NCBI GenBank assembly: GCA_030725715.1
Contig: JANRFG010000012.1
Location: 1-64,000 of the forward strand
Length of the DNA: 64,000 nt
Direction: 5' to 3'
From: Opitutales bacterium
GTDB taxonomy: Bacteria; Verrucomicrobiota; Verrucomicrobiia; Opitutales; UBA953
Shown in pieces: positions 1-8,550 of this stretch. Positions within the stretch are counted from its first letter, which is position 1; each line of letters begins with the position of its first letter. The notes under the pieces were generated by a model. The model was given only the letters and a program-made list of their open reading frames with translations. It made no database searches and was not told the origin of the DNA. The position numbers and the translations under genes were made by a program.

Positions 1-866
1 GAATCACCGCCGGGAGCCACCACGCCGGGCCAGCGCACGACGAAGGGGACGTTGCAGCCCGGGTCATAGAGCGAGCCCTTGCCGTGCGGCAGCGCCTGGC
101 CGTTGTCGCCGGCGAAGACGACGAGGGTGTCCTTCGCGAGTCCGAGACGATCGAGCAACGCGAGCACCTTGCCGGCAGTCTCGTCGACGCGGTTCACCTC
201 GGCGCAATAGTCGGCGTATTGCTCGCGCACGCCCGGCAGGTCGGGCACGTGAGCCGGCAGCTTGAGCGCAGCAGGATCGGGACGGTAGCCGGCTGGGGCA
301 GACCACGGATGGTGAGGGTCGCTGAAATTCACCCAGAGGCAGAAGGGCTTGTCCTTCGGACGGCCCTCAAGGAAAGCCGCGGCCTGGTCGACGGCCTGCG
401 CATCGGAGCCGCTCTGGACGACGTCGAAACGGTCCGCGAAGGTCTTGTAGCCGCTATCGAAGAGGAACTTACCCAGCCCGTCGTCACCCTTGCCGGAGCC
501 GTCGAGGTGATAGGACCGCCCGACGACGCCGACGTAATAACCCGCCTCCTTCTTGAGGACTTCCGGGAACGTGATCACATCCCGGGGCAGCGGCGAAGAG
601 AAGCGTGTGATCCGGGCGGCCACCGGCGAGCGGCCGCTGAGGAACGCCGCACGGGAAGGTACGCACTGCGGGGCGGACGTGAAGAAGCGCCGGAACTTGA
701 TCCCTTCGCCGGCCAGCCTGTCCAGGACCGGCGTGCGGACGTTGGCGTCGCCGTAGCAACTCAGATACGGGTAGCTATGGTCGTCGGACAGCAGGAACAG
801 GACATTGGGCTTATCGGCGGCCGATAGGAGGACGCCGAAGACGAGCCAGCAAAGCAGGGGTCTCAT
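1..866 (-). CDS. Sulfatase (arylsulfatase family), C-terminus cut by window edge
   Basis: Secreted or periplasmic sulfate-ester hydrolase; only 288 codons are visible because the frame runs off the left edge without a stop. It starts at ATG 864-866 with a short hydrophobic signal peptide (about residues 1-17). The mature start NVLFLLSDDH carries the first metal ligands (D28, D29). The formylglycine motif C-V-P-S-R lies at residues 68-72, so the enzyme needs a maturase. A downstream VVFAGDNG motif gives the second metal pair. Family members run about 450-550 aa, so a large part is missing. It lies 53 bases downstream of a TonB-dependent receptor on the same strand and could be co-transcribed. 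The substrate cannot be read from the sequence; sulfated polysaccharide is the usual guess in Verrucomicrobiota. Confidence 0.92.
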   Translation of the reverse strand, partial: MRPLLCWLVFGVLLSAADKPNVLFLLSDDHSYPYLSCYGDANVRTPVLDRLAGEGIKFRRFFTSAPQCVPSRAAFLSGRSPVAARITRFSSPLPRDVITFPEVLKKEAGYYVGVVGRSYHLDGSGKGDDGLGKFLFDSGYKTFADRFDVVQSGSDAQAVDQAAAFLEGRPKDKPFCLWVNFSDPHHPWSAPAGYRPDPAALKLPAHVPDLPGVREQYADYCAEVNRVDETAGKVLALLDRLGLAKDTLVVFAGDNGQALPHGKGSLYDPGCNVPFVVRWPGVVAPGGD

Positions 867-919
867 GGGGTGGAATGACCCAAACCCAGCCCAGCGGGGG
901 AGGCAACCGCAACCTCGGC

Positions 920-2923
920 TCAGAACCGCCCGGTCAGCGCGAGACGGAACTGGCGGGGTTCCACCGGGTGGAAGTGGATCCCGTCGGCGCCGCCGGTCGC
1001 GGAAGACTCGTAAGAATAGGCGATGTCCTGGTCCTGGCGGTCAAGCAGGTTGAGGATGCTGAGGGTCGCCTCCCAGTTCGCGTTGAGCTGATAGCTGACC
1101 GAGGCGTTGAGCATGATGGTCTGCTCCGAACGGGCCGCGCCCGCCGCATCGAGGTCGCGAGGGCCGAAGTAACGGAGGCGGAGCGAACCGGACCAGCCGG
1201 ACTGGTCGCGCACGGTGACGCCGGCGGCGATCACGGTGTCGATGGCGCCTTCCACGCTGCGCTGGCCGACCGGGACGTCGCGGTAGAGCGCCTGTGAGGC
1301 GGCGACGTCGAGATCGAACGAAAGCCAGGAGTAAGGAGTCCAGTAATTGGCCCACTCGACGCCATAACGGTCACTGCCATCGGAAGGCTCGACCGCGCCG
1401 GCGTCGCCGATGAAGACGAGTTCCGACTGCGTGCGGAGATACCAGAGCGACACGGTGCTCTGCAGGTCCTTGATCGCGAGCGTACGGACGCCGATCTCGG
1501 CGCCGCGGGCCGGGACGAGACCCCGCAGCGGGCCGGAGGAGAGCGTAGCGCCACGGACGTCATTGCTGTGGAAGCCATAGCCGGCCTGGACGAAGTATTC
1601 GGTCTTGTCCCACGGACCCCAGACGAGCGAAAGCTTCGGGCTGAACAGGGCCGTCGAGGCGTTCCCCGAGTCGGCGGGCGAGGCCAGCGAATTGACGTCC
1701 GCGAACTGCAGGTCCCCGCGGCCACCGATCACACTGCGGAAGGTAGGCGTCCACTGCACGCGATGCTCCGCGAAGAAGCCGAGCGTGCCGACGCCCAGAT
1801 CGTGCTGCGAAGTCGTGGAGAGGCGGACCCGGTCGTCGGTGGCGTAGAGCCCGTTATCGACCCAGTCATGCCGGAACTGCACGCCGAAGGAGGTCTCGAC
1901 CGGGCGTCGATCCCATTCCGCATGGATATGACGGACATAGCTGAAACCCGCGGCCGTCCGCGCATCCTGCTGTTCGAACTGGTCCCCGTTGGTCGGGTCA
2001 TCGAGCGCGTAGGTGAAGTTCGAGAAGAGATCCAGTTCGTAGCGGAAGACGTAGGCCTGGAAACGGTCCTCGGAGCCGCCGTGACGATGACGCCAGTCGG
2101 CCGACCAGGAGAGATAGCGGGAATCGCCGCCGTTGGTCGGGTCCATGTTGCCCCACCGCGACAAGGCGCCCGACTCGACGAGCGTGAGCGGGATCTGGTC
2201 GCTCGTGCGCCATTCGCCCTGGTAGAAACGCAGGGTCGTCGTAAAACCATCGTGCCCGTCGCCGCGCGACCAGGAGAGCTGGCCGTTGGCACGGCGGTAG
2301 TTATCGCCCATCAGCCAAGGCCCGTCGGAATGCGCGCCTTGCAGGGCGTAGAGCAGGTCGCCGGAGCCTGACTTGACCGAATCCGCGACGAGCACGCGGC
2401 CATGATTGAAAGAGCCGCCCTCTATGAGGAGCAATCCCTTCGGCAAGGTCTTGAAGGTCTCGAGATAGGCCGCGCCGGCGGTGCCGAAATCTCCGGTCTG
2501 GGCGTAATAAGGACCCTTCTGATAGTTCACCCGCTCGACGAGCTCGGGGATGACGAAGTTCATGTCCGCGTAGCCCTGTCCGTGGCCATGCGAAGGCATG
2601 TTGAGCGGCACGCCGTCGAGGAACGTCGCGAAGTCGGTGCCGTGGTCCAGATTGAACCCACGCATGAAGTACTGGTTGGCCTTACCCCCGCCCGCGTGCT
2701 GCGTGATGATCAGGCCCGGGATCGTCTCGAGGATCTCGCCGGGACGGAGCAGCGGACGCTCCCCGAGCTGCACCGCGCCCGTCACGCCGATGGTGGCCGA
2801 GTCGGCGACCCCGAGCAGGCTGTCCTGCCGGCCCATGACGACGATCATGCCCAGCGGTTTCGGCTCCGGATCCGCCCAGACGGTCAGGCTGGAGGCGGCG
2901 ACGAGCAGGGGCAGGAGACGCAT
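920..2923 (-). CDS. TonB-dependent outer-membrane receptor
   Basis: Outer-membrane active transporter of 667 aa. A signal peptide (MRLLPLLVAASSLTVWA) is followed by a short linker that could hold the TonB box (GMIVVMG), then a plug domain with the motifs RPGEILETIPGL, MRGFNLDHGTDF and PSHGHGQGYADMNF. The remaining roughly 500 residues look like alternating beta-strands of a 22-strand barrel, ending in a terminal phenylalanine (TGRF) as expected for BAM substrates. It follows the ZnuD-like receptor on the same strand, separated by a strong hairpin, so it may be expressed by read-through or on its own. The His-containing plug motif is shared with a receptor subfamily of uncertain substrate; a metal or metal chelate is possible but unproven. 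Confidence 0.93.
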   Translation of the reverse strand: MRLLPLLVAASSLTVWADPEPKPLGMIVVMGRQDSLLGVADSATIGVTGAVQLGERPLLRPGEILETIPGLIITQHAGGGKANQYFMRGFNLDHGTDFATFLDGVPLNMPSHGHGQGYADMNFVIPELVERVNYQKGPYYAQTGDFGTAGAAYLETFKTLPKGLLLIEGGSFNHGRVLVADSVKSGSGDLLYALQGAHSDGPWLMGDNYRRANGQLSWSRGDGHDGFTTTLRFYQGEWRTSDQIPLTLVESGALSRWGNMDPTNGGDSRYLSWSADWRHRHGGSEDRFQAYVFRYELDLFSNFTYALDDPTNGDQFEQQDARTAAGFSYVRHIHAEWDRRPVETSFGVQFRHDWVDNGLYATDDRVRLSTTSQHDLGVGTLGFFAEHRVQWTPTFRSVIGGRGDLQFADVNSLASPADSGNASTALFSPKLSLVWGPWDKTEYFVQAGYGFHSNDVRGATLSSGPLRGLVPARGAEIGVRTLAIKDLQSTVSLWYLRTQSELVFIGDAGAVEPSDGSDRYGVEWANYWTPYSWLSFDLDVAASQALYRDVPVGQRSVEGAIDTVIAAGVTVRDQSGWSGSLRLRYFGPRDLDAAGAARSEQTIMLNASVSYQLNANWEATLSILNLLDRQDQDIAYSYESSATGGADGIHFHPVEPRQFRLALTGRF

Positions 2924-2967
2924 GGGTCAGACGTAAGTACGGCCTGAGGGATGACGAGAAAGAAGAA

Positions 2968-2995
2968 GCGGCTTCGTCTGCCCAGACGAAGCCGC
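2968..2995 (-). terminator. Rho-independent-like hairpin after the ZnuD-like receptor gene
   Basis: Perfect 13-bp inverted repeat GCGGCTTCGTCTG / CAGACGAAGCCGC around a 2-base CC centre. On the minus strand it is followed by a pyrimidine-rich TTCTTCTTTC tail. It lies 13 bases past the stop codon of the receptor gene at 3009-5018. The tail is not a pure U-run, so partial read-through into the next receptor is plausible. Confidence 0.75.
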
Positions 2996-3008
2996 CGGGC
3001 CATGAACC

Positions 3009-5018
3009 TCAGAAATTCAGACGCAGGCCGGCTTCGACGCCGCGACCCGGCATCGGGAGCGCACCCTTGATGAACGACGACGCGTTGCGGGCTTCCTGAT
3101 CGAGGAGATTGATGGCACGGAGCGTGAACTGTCCGTCCAGCTGGGCGAACTTGAACGGGCGGGCGAGGCTGGCGCCGACCATCGTGAAGCCGGCGGTCCG
3201 GGTCTCGTCGGGAGCGGTGTGGTTCTGCGCGAAGTGATAGGTCGCATCGAGGCGCCAGGTCCAACCCGACTCGAGGCCGTGCAAGGCCGCGCCGATGCGG
3301 CCGGGCGAGATCCGCGGAAGAGCCTCGGAAGTGTCGGTGTTGGAAGCGCGGACGAAGTCGCCGAACCACTCCAGGCCGAGCTTGGAGGCCGGGGTATCGA
3401 CGAACTGGAAGTTCACCTTCACTTCGGAGCCGAAGAAGTCCGCCGGCACGGAGGTGAAGTCATAACGGGCGAGTTCGTCGGCGCCGCCGCTCGAGTAATC
3501 AGGACCACCGCCGCCGATGTTCGGGCCATAGCCATTGCGCTGCAGCGCGATGAAGGAGGAGAAGCGGTTGTAGTAGACCGAGAAGCTGCCGGAGACCGCG
3601 CCACGGACCTTGGCGAGTTCCAGTTCGAGGCCGAAGCCCTGTTCCTTGCCGAGGTCGCGGTTACCGACCTCATAGACGTCCGTGGCCACGTGCGGGCCGT
3701 CGGCGTAGAGTTCCTGGAAATTAGGGGCGCGCTCGGTGCGGGTCAGGTTGATCGTCGTGGTCCACGAAGGATTCAGATCCTTGGCCCAGGCGAACGCGAA
3801 GCTCGCCGGCGTGAAGGAGGCCGAGTCGGCCGCCGGGTTGGTCGCGACGCCCGCATGCGTCCAGGCGGAAGCATCGACCTGGGCGTGCTCGATACGGAAG
3901 CCGTAGCGCAGGCGCTGATCGGCGGCGAGGTTCTGGACGAAGGAGCCGAACGTGGCCATGGCGGAGTTGCGGGTATCCGGCAGGAACGCCTCGTCACCGA
4001 TCACACCGAAGTCGAAGCGACTGGCCTGCAGGCCGACCACGCCTTCGACCGAGCCGATCTTAACCAGCTCGACGTCGAGACGGCCGTCCCAGCCTTCGTT
4101 CGTGAAAGTGCTGCCGGGCGCGCCGGCTGCGAATTCCGTGTGCGCGTAGTCGGCCACGCCGACGCGATAGGCGACGGAACGGACCACGGAGCCGGCCACC
4201 TCGGCCTTGCCCGCGAGATCCCAGCGGCGCTGCTCCAGTCCGATGGAGATATCCTGCTCGGCGACGCCATAGGTGGAATCCAGACCGGAGTAGGAAAGGC
4301 CGACGTAACCATTGGAGGTGAGATACGAGAAGCCGACGCCGGCGCCGCGATTGTCCGCCGACGTGTCGGCGATGCGGCCGACCGGCGTGCGGAGGTCATC
4401 CGTCGACTTGTCGAAGCCATCGACATGGTAGGAGAACGAGCCGGCCGAACCTTCGGCGAGCACGCCCACGGAGCGAAGGCCGTCGACGGAGCCGAGGCGG
4501 CCGGTGACCGACTGGCGCTGGGCGAGGCGCTGATCCGGGATCCGCGCGTCGACGAGGTTGATGACACCGCCGAGGATGCTGGTGCTGTAAAGCAGGGCCG
4601 CCGGGCCGCGGAGGACCTGGGCTTCGCGGATGGCGAGAGGGTCGACGCTCACCGCGTGGTCCGGGCTCGAGGCGGAAGCGTCGAGGCTGTTGACGCCGTT
4701 CTGGGTGATCTTGAGGCGGTCGCCATCGAGGCCGCGGATGACCGGTCGGCCGGCGTTGGGGCCGAAGTAGCTCGAAGCCACGCCGGGGAGTTCGGCGAGG
4801 AGGTCACCGATGTTGGACTGGGCCAGGCGGTCGAGGACCGTACCCGAAAGAATCAGGGTCGGGGATACCGCCGTGACCTCGCCGCCGATGGCCGTGCCCT
4901 TGACCACGACCGTCTTAAGCTTCTCGGGGGCCGCAGGCTTATCTTGAGCAGCCAAGGCGAGCGTCGAGGCGGCAAGCATGAAGGCGGGACGGAGGGCGGG
5001 GGACAGACGGTTTTTCAT
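3009..5018 (-). CDS. TonB-dependent receptor, ZnuD-like (probable zinc uptake)
   Basis: Outer-membrane receptor of 669 aa with signal peptide (residues about 1-23), candidate TonB box KLKTVVVKG, plug domain and beta-barrel ending in NF. The plug has the pattern typical of the ZnuD family: NAGRPVIRGLDGDRLKI, then SSPDHAVSVDPL, then VLRGPAALLYS and LGGVINLVDARIP. ZnuD proteins import zinc (and in some species heme) across the outer membrane, powered by TonB-ExbB-ExbD; a candidate energiser operon lies at 13796-15903. No His-rich loop is obvious. A perfect Fur-family palindrome sits 12-28 bases upstream of the ATG, which supports metal regulation. Zinc specificity is inferred from the plug motif plus the operator and is not proven. 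Confidence 0.9.
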   Translation of the reverse strand: MKNRLSPALRPAFMLAASTLALAAQDKPAAPEKLKTVVVKGTAIGGEVTAVSPTLILSGTVLDRLAQSNIGDLLAELPGVASSYFGPNAGRPVIRGLDGDRLKITQNGVNSLDASASSPDHAVSVDPLAIREAQVLRGPAALLYSTSILGGVINLVDARIPDQRLAQRQSVTGRLGSVDGLRSVGVLAEGSAGSFSYHVDGFDKSTDDLRTPVGRIADTSADNRGAGVGFSYLTSNGYVGLSYSGLDSTYGVAEQDISIGLEQRRWDLAGKAEVAGSVVRSVAYRVGVADYAHTEFAAGAPGSTFTNEGWDGRLDVELVKIGSVEGVVGLQASRFDFGVIGDEAFLPDTRNSAMATFGSFVQNLAADQRLRYGFRIEHAQVDASAWTHAGVATNPAADSASFTPASFAFAWAKDLNPSWTTTINLTRTERAPNFQELYADGPHVATDVYEVGNRDLGKEQGFGLELELAKVRGAVSGSFSVYYNRFSSFIALQRNGYGPNIGGGGPDYSSGGADELARYDFTSVPADFFGSEVKVNFQFVDTPASKLGLEWFGDFVRASNTDTSEALPRISPGRIGAALHGLESGWTWRLDATYHFAQNHTAPDETRTAGFTMVGASLARPFKFAQLDGQFTLRAINLLDQEARNASSFIKGALPMPGRGVEAGLRLNF

Positions 5019-5029
5019 GGGAATGTCAG

Positions 5030-5046
5030 ATGCAATACTATTGCAT
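5030..5046. promoter_or_regulatory. Candidate Zur/Fur-family operator
   Basis: Perfect 17-bp palindrome ATGCAATA-C-TATTGCAT. The core TGCAATA-N-TATTGCA has the 7-1-7 architecture of Fur-superfamily boxes and matches the TGnnATAnTATnnCA pattern of known Zur boxes at the outer positions. It lies just upstream of the ZnuD-like receptor start (5018, minus) and in the divergent spacer before the DUF485 gene (5114, plus). Binding there would block the receptor promoter or ribosome site. Assignment to Zur rather than Fur or Mur is inference. Confidence 0.6.
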
Positions 5047-5113
5047 TAAGCCATATCAAGCAGAAATCCTCGGGTTGCAGTCAGGGGATAAATGCACGCA
5101 CTGAAGGCACCCC

Positions 5114-5425
5114 ATGAGCGAGTCCTCCCCCACCCCTGAGGCCATCCATTCGGATGCCTTCCTGGCGCGCCTGATGCGCGACCAGCTCAAGCTCTCGATC
5201 GCCTGCGCCCTGTGCTTCGCCGTGGCGCTCGTCGCCCTGCCCTTGCTGAACTACTATCAGCCGGCCTTCATGGCCCAGCGCGTCTTCGGGTTCACCCTCA
5301 CGTGGCTGATCCTCGGCGTCCTCTTCTTCCCCTTCGTCTGGATCATCTCCTATGTCTTCATCAAGCGCTCCATCGCGCTCGAGGACGCCGAAGCCAAAGC
5401 CGCCCAGGACGGCCTGACCAAGTAA
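5114..5425 (+). CDS. DUF485 inner-membrane protein (YjcH-like symporter partner)
   Basis: Small 103-aa membrane protein with a hydrophilic N-terminus and two hydrophobic segments (about residues 31-52 and 62-85), the standard DUF485 layout. The stop is followed one base later by the ATG of a sodium:solute symporter, the same pairing as yjcH-actP in Escherichia coli. Its function in that pair is unknown; it is thought to assist the transporter. There is nothing unusual in length or start. The divergent spacer to the ZnuD-like receptor is about 95 bases and must hold its promoter. Confidence 0.88.
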   Translation: MSESSPTPEAIHSDAFLARLMRDQLKLSIACALCFAVALVALPLLNYYQPAFMAQRVFGFTLTWLILGVLFFPFVWIISYVFIKRSIALEDAEAKAAQDGLTK

Positions 5426-5426
5426 C

Positions 5427-7262
5427 ATGAACGCCCTCCTCGCCGCCCAAGGCATCGACCCCTGGATCGCCTTCTGCTCGCTCGTCACCGTCGTCATCAC
5501 CGTCGGCATGGGCTTCTGGACCGCCGGCAAGTCCAAGAGCGCCGGCGACTTCTTCGTCGCGGGCCGCTCGGTCTCCGTCGGCTGGAACGCTTCCGCCATC
5601 TCGGGCGAATACCTCTCCGCCGCGTCCTTCATGGGCGTCGCCGGCATGGTGATGGCCACGGGTTACGACGCGCTCTGGTATCCCGTCTGCTACGCCTGCG
5701 GTTACCTCTTCCTGCTGCTCTTCATCGCCGGTCCGCTGCGTCGCTTCGGCGCCTACACCATCCCGGACTTCGCCGAGGGTCGTTATGATTCGCCGATGTT
5801 CCGCAAGATCGCGGTCTGCTTCGTGCTCTTCATCGGCTTCTTCTACACCATGCCCCAGATGAAGGGCGCGGGCACCACGCTCGCCTACATCTTCCCCGGC
5901 CTGCCCTATTGGGCCGGCGTCGTGGTCGTGGGCGCGGTCATCACCCTCAACGTCTCGCTCGGCGGCATGAAGGGCATCACGCTGGTCCAGGCCTTCCAGT
6001 ATTGGCTCAAGGTCTTCGCCATCACGCTCCCGATCTTCGTGCTCGCCGCGGTCGTCGGCCATTACCAGCAGCACCTCGCCGTCAACAAGACCGCCCAGGA
6101 GTCCACCGTGACCGCGGTGCCCGGCATCGAGCGCAAGGCGCTTCCGGCCAAGGCTCCGAAGGACGAGGCCTGGATCGCCCCGTTCGGTAAGCTGACCACC
6201 AAGGCCGTCGACGCCTCCATCGCCGCGGCCAGCACCCCGGAGGAGAAGAGCGCGCTCGAGGCGAACAAGAAGCCTTACTCGCTCCTCTACACCTATTCGC
6301 TGATCATCGCGCTCGTCTGCGGTACCGCCGGCCTGCCGCACATCCTCGTCCGCTTCTACACGAACCCGGACGGCGTCGCCGCCAAGCGCACCACGATGTG
6401 GGTGATGATCCTCATCGGCGTCTTCTACGTCTTCCCGCCCGTCTACGGCGTCATCGGCCGCTCGCTCACGCCCGAGCTCTACGACGCCGTCGGCGCCAAG
6501 GGCACGGACAAGGTCGTGCTCGAACTGCCCACGCTGCTCGCCGGCCGCGACCACCCGCTGCTCGGCTCGGTCCTCTCCGGCATCACCTGCGCCGGCGCCT
6601 TCGCCGCGTTCATGTCGACCTTCTCCGGCCTGCTCGTCTCGATGTCGAGCGCCCTCGCGCACGACATCTACGGCCGCATGCTCAAGCCGGACGCCTCGCC
6701 GGAACAGCGCCTGAAGGCCTTCAAGTGGGCCGCCCTGATCGTCGGCATCGTCGCCGTCGGCCTCGGCTCGCAGGTCGAAGCGCTCGAGATCAACTTCATG
6801 GTCGGCCAGGCCTTCGCCATCGCGGCGGCCAGTTACTTCCCGCTGCTCTTCATGAGCGTCTGGTGGCGCGGCATGACCATGAAGGGCGCGGCCACGGGCA
6901 TGCTCGTCGGCGGACTCAGCGCACTGGCCGCCATCACCCTGACCTCGGTCTCCGACGTCGCCGTCGCCAAGGCGAAGAAGTTCACCGACGCCGCGGAGCT
7001 CGCGGCGTATTGGGCCGACCACCCGCTCGCCAAGGGCATCGCCGACTATTGGGTCGCGCACCCGCTCGCCCGCATCCTCTGCGAACAGCCCGCCGTCTGG
7101 GCCGTGCCGCTGTCGATCCTGCTGATGATCTTCGTCTCGAAGGCCACCGCCGCGACCGTGCCGGCCGACATCCGGATGAAGATGCTCGTCCTGCACGCCC
7201 CGGAAGCCCTCGGCCTGAAGCAGGAATACATCAAGGAGCACGAAGGCCTCGGCGGACACTGA
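5427..7262 (+). CDS. actP: Sodium:solute symporter, ActP-like (acetate/monocarboxylate)
   Basis: Sodium-coupled solute transporter of the SSS family, 611 aa, with about 13-14 hydrophobic helices. Family features include the N-terminal region GDFFVAGRSVSVGWNASA followed by ISGEYLSAASFMG (substrate/Na+ helix) and the helix IGFFYTMPQMKGAGTTL. A hydrophilic insertion (about residues 218-285, rich in K, A, E, P) separates two helices and makes it longer than E. coli ActP (549 aa), as in the VC_2705-type subfamily. It is coupled to the upstream DUF485 gene by a 1-base spacing. Substrate (acetate or another short monocarboxylate) is inferred from the subfamily; the symbol is given on that basis only. 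Confidence 0.85.
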   Translation: MNALLAAQGIDPWIAFCSLVTVVITVGMGFWTAGKSKSAGDFFVAGRSVSVGWNASAISGEYLSAASFMGVAGMVMATGYDALWYPVCYACGYLFLLLFIAGPLRRFGAYTIPDFAEGRYDSPMFRKIAVCFVLFIGFFYTMPQMKGAGTTLAYIFPGLPYWAGVVVVGAVITLNVSLGGMKGITLVQAFQYWLKVFAITLPIFVLAAVVGHYQQHLAVNKTAQESTVTAVPGIERKALPAKAPKDEAWIAPFGKLTTKAVDASIAAASTPEEKSALEANKKPYSLLYTYSLIIALVCGTAGLPHILVRFYTNPDGVAAKRTTMWVMILIGVFYVFPPVYGVIGRSLTPELYDAVGAKGTDKVVLELPTLLAGRDHPLLGSVLSGITCAGAFAAFMSTFSGLLVSMSSALAHDIYGRMLKPDASPEQRLKAFKWAALIVGIVAVGLGSQVEALEINFMVGQAFAIAAASYFPLLFMSVWWRGMTMKGAATGMLVGGLSALAAITLTSVSDVAVAKAKKFTDAAELAAYWADHPLAKGIADYWVAHPLARILCEQPAVWAVPLSILLMIFVSKATAATVPADIRMKMLVLHAPEALGLKQEYIKEHEGLGGH

Positions 7263-7272
7263 GCGAGCTTCC

Positions 7273-7295
7273 CGGGGCGGAATATTCCCGCCCCG
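7273..7295 (+). terminator. Weak hairpin after the symporter gene
   Basis: Inverted repeat CGGGGCGG / CCGCCCCG (8 bp) with a 7-base AT-rich loop, 11 bases past the symporter stop. No U-run follows, so it is either a weak or Rho-assisted terminator or an mRNA-stabilising 3' hairpin. The core GGAATATTCC is itself a 10-bp palindrome. Confidence 0.35.
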
Positions 7296-7344
7296 CGGAA
7301 ACTTGAAACTTGGAAGTCCGGCAGGGGGTGTCTTTGCTGACGGC

Positions 7345-7692
7345 GTGTCCACCGAACTCACCGAAGACGACTCCCGCGCCTATGGCGTCGTCCAGGCGTT
7401 CTCCCTCCTCCTCTCCGCCGGGGCGCTCTACGCGGCGATCCTGATGTCCTACAAGGGCGGCCAGGTCTTCCTCGGCCACGTCGCCGATCCTTACGACCGC
7501 GTCGTCTGGGTGGGCGTCTATGCCGGCATCCCCACCGCGCTCTGCGGGGCGGTCATCGCTTACCTGGCCGGGATGGACCGCCCTTGGGGCGCACTCCGTA
7601 TCGCCGCCACCGCCCTGCTCGTCGGCAACCTCGCCGTGCCCGCCGCCTGGGGCGTCCTCTGGCTGCTCCGCCACGGCTACGTCCATTTCTGA
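7345..7692 (+). CDS. Small uncharacterised membrane protein
   Basis: Unrecognised protein of 115 aa when started at GTG 7345 (VSTELTEDDSRAYG); a TTG 14 codons upstream is possible but less likely. Three hydrophobic segments are visible (about residues 17-36, 52-74 and 82-105), with no charged catalytic motif or cysteine cluster. The stop is one base before hemC, so it is probably translated in the same transcript as hemC-hemD-trpF. Position suggests either a trailing member of the symporter unit or the first gene of the heme unit. I cannot assign a function. Confidence 0.65.
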   Translation: MSTELTEDDSRAYGVVQAFSLLLSAGALYAAILMSYKGGQVFLGHVADPYDRVVWVGVYAGIPTALCGAVIAYLAGMDRPWGALRIAATALLVGNLAVPAAWGVLWLLRHGYVHF

Positions 7693-7693
7693 T

Positions 7694-8548
7694 ATGTCCG
7701 GTCCCATCGTCATCGTCACCCGCGGCAGCCCGCTGGCCCTCCAGCAGACGCACGACGCCGCCGCCCGCCTGCAGGCGGCCCTCGGCCGGCCCACGGAGAT
7801 CCGCATCCTGACCACCACCGGCGACCGTCAGGCGAGCTGGTCGCTCGAGAAGCAAGGCGGCAAAGGCCTCTTCACCGCCGAACTCGAACAGGCCCTCCTC
7901 CGCGGCGAAGCCGACCTCGCGATCCATAGTTCCAAGGACCTGCCGACCGAGATGCCGGCCGGACTCGCCATCGCCGTCTGCCTGCCGCGTCAGGACGCGC
8001 GCGACGTGCTCGTGCGCCGCACCGACATCGCCAGCCCGAAGCTGATCGCCACCGGCAGCCCGCGTCGACGCGCGCAGGGCGCCCTCGCCTTCCCGCAGGC
8101 GGAGTGGACCGAACTGCGTGGCAACGTCGACACGCGCCTGAAGAAACTCGCCAACGGCGACGCCGACGCGTCTTACCTCGCCGCCTCCGGACTCAACCGC
8201 CTGGGCATCAAGGAATGGCCTGGCCTGAGCCTCGAACCCGTCGCGCTCACCGACATGGTGCCCGCCGCCGGCCAAGGCGCCGTCGCCCTCCAGTCCCGCT
8301 CCGCCGAAGTCGCGCAGTATGTCGTCGCCGGCTGCGCCGCCACGACCTACTCCGTGACCGTCGAGCGCCTGTTCCTCGCCAAGCTCGGCGAGGGCTGCCA
8401 CACCGCGTTCGCCTGCCACCACGCCGCGGGACGAGTGCATCTCTTCCGCGCCGACTTCGGGCGCCGTGACTTCGCCTTCCCCGTCACCGACCTCGCCGCG
8501 GCCTCCGCGCTGGCCGACGACATCCTCCGCCAGATCCTGCCCCGCTGA
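7694..8548 (+). CDS. hemC: Hydroxymethylbilane synthase (porphobilinogen deaminase)
   Basis: Cytosolic tetrapyrrole enzyme that polymerises four porphobilinogen units to hydroxymethylbilane. It is 284 aa from ATG 7694, slightly shorter than the usual 300-310. Recognisable features are TRGSPLAL near the start, KGLFTAELE, the active-site block HSSKDLPTEMP with the catalytic aspartate, ATGSPRRRAQ with substrate-binding arginines, and LGEGCHTAFA, where the cysteine carries the dipyrromethane cofactor. hemD follows after 2 bases and trpF overlaps hemD, so this is an operon. Confidence 0.97.
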   Translation: MSGPIVIVTRGSPLALQQTHDAAARLQAALGRPTEIRILTTTGDRQASWSLEKQGGKGLFTAELEQALLRGEADLAIHSSKDLPTEMPAGLAIAVCLPRQDARDVLVRRTDIASPKLIATGSPRRRAQGALAFPQAEWTELRGNVDTRLKKLANGDADASYLAASGLNRLGIKEWPGLSLEPVALTDMVPAAGQGAVALQSRSAEVAQYVVAGCAATTYSVTVERLFLAKLGEGCHTAFACHHAAGRVHLFRADFGRRDFAFPVTDLAAASALADDILRQILPR

Positions 8549-8550
8549 AC

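Noticed and set aside
3219..5117. Long plus-strand frame opposite the ZnuD-like receptor
   Set aside because: No recognisable motif or signal; antisense of a well-supported receptor gene in a high-GC genome.
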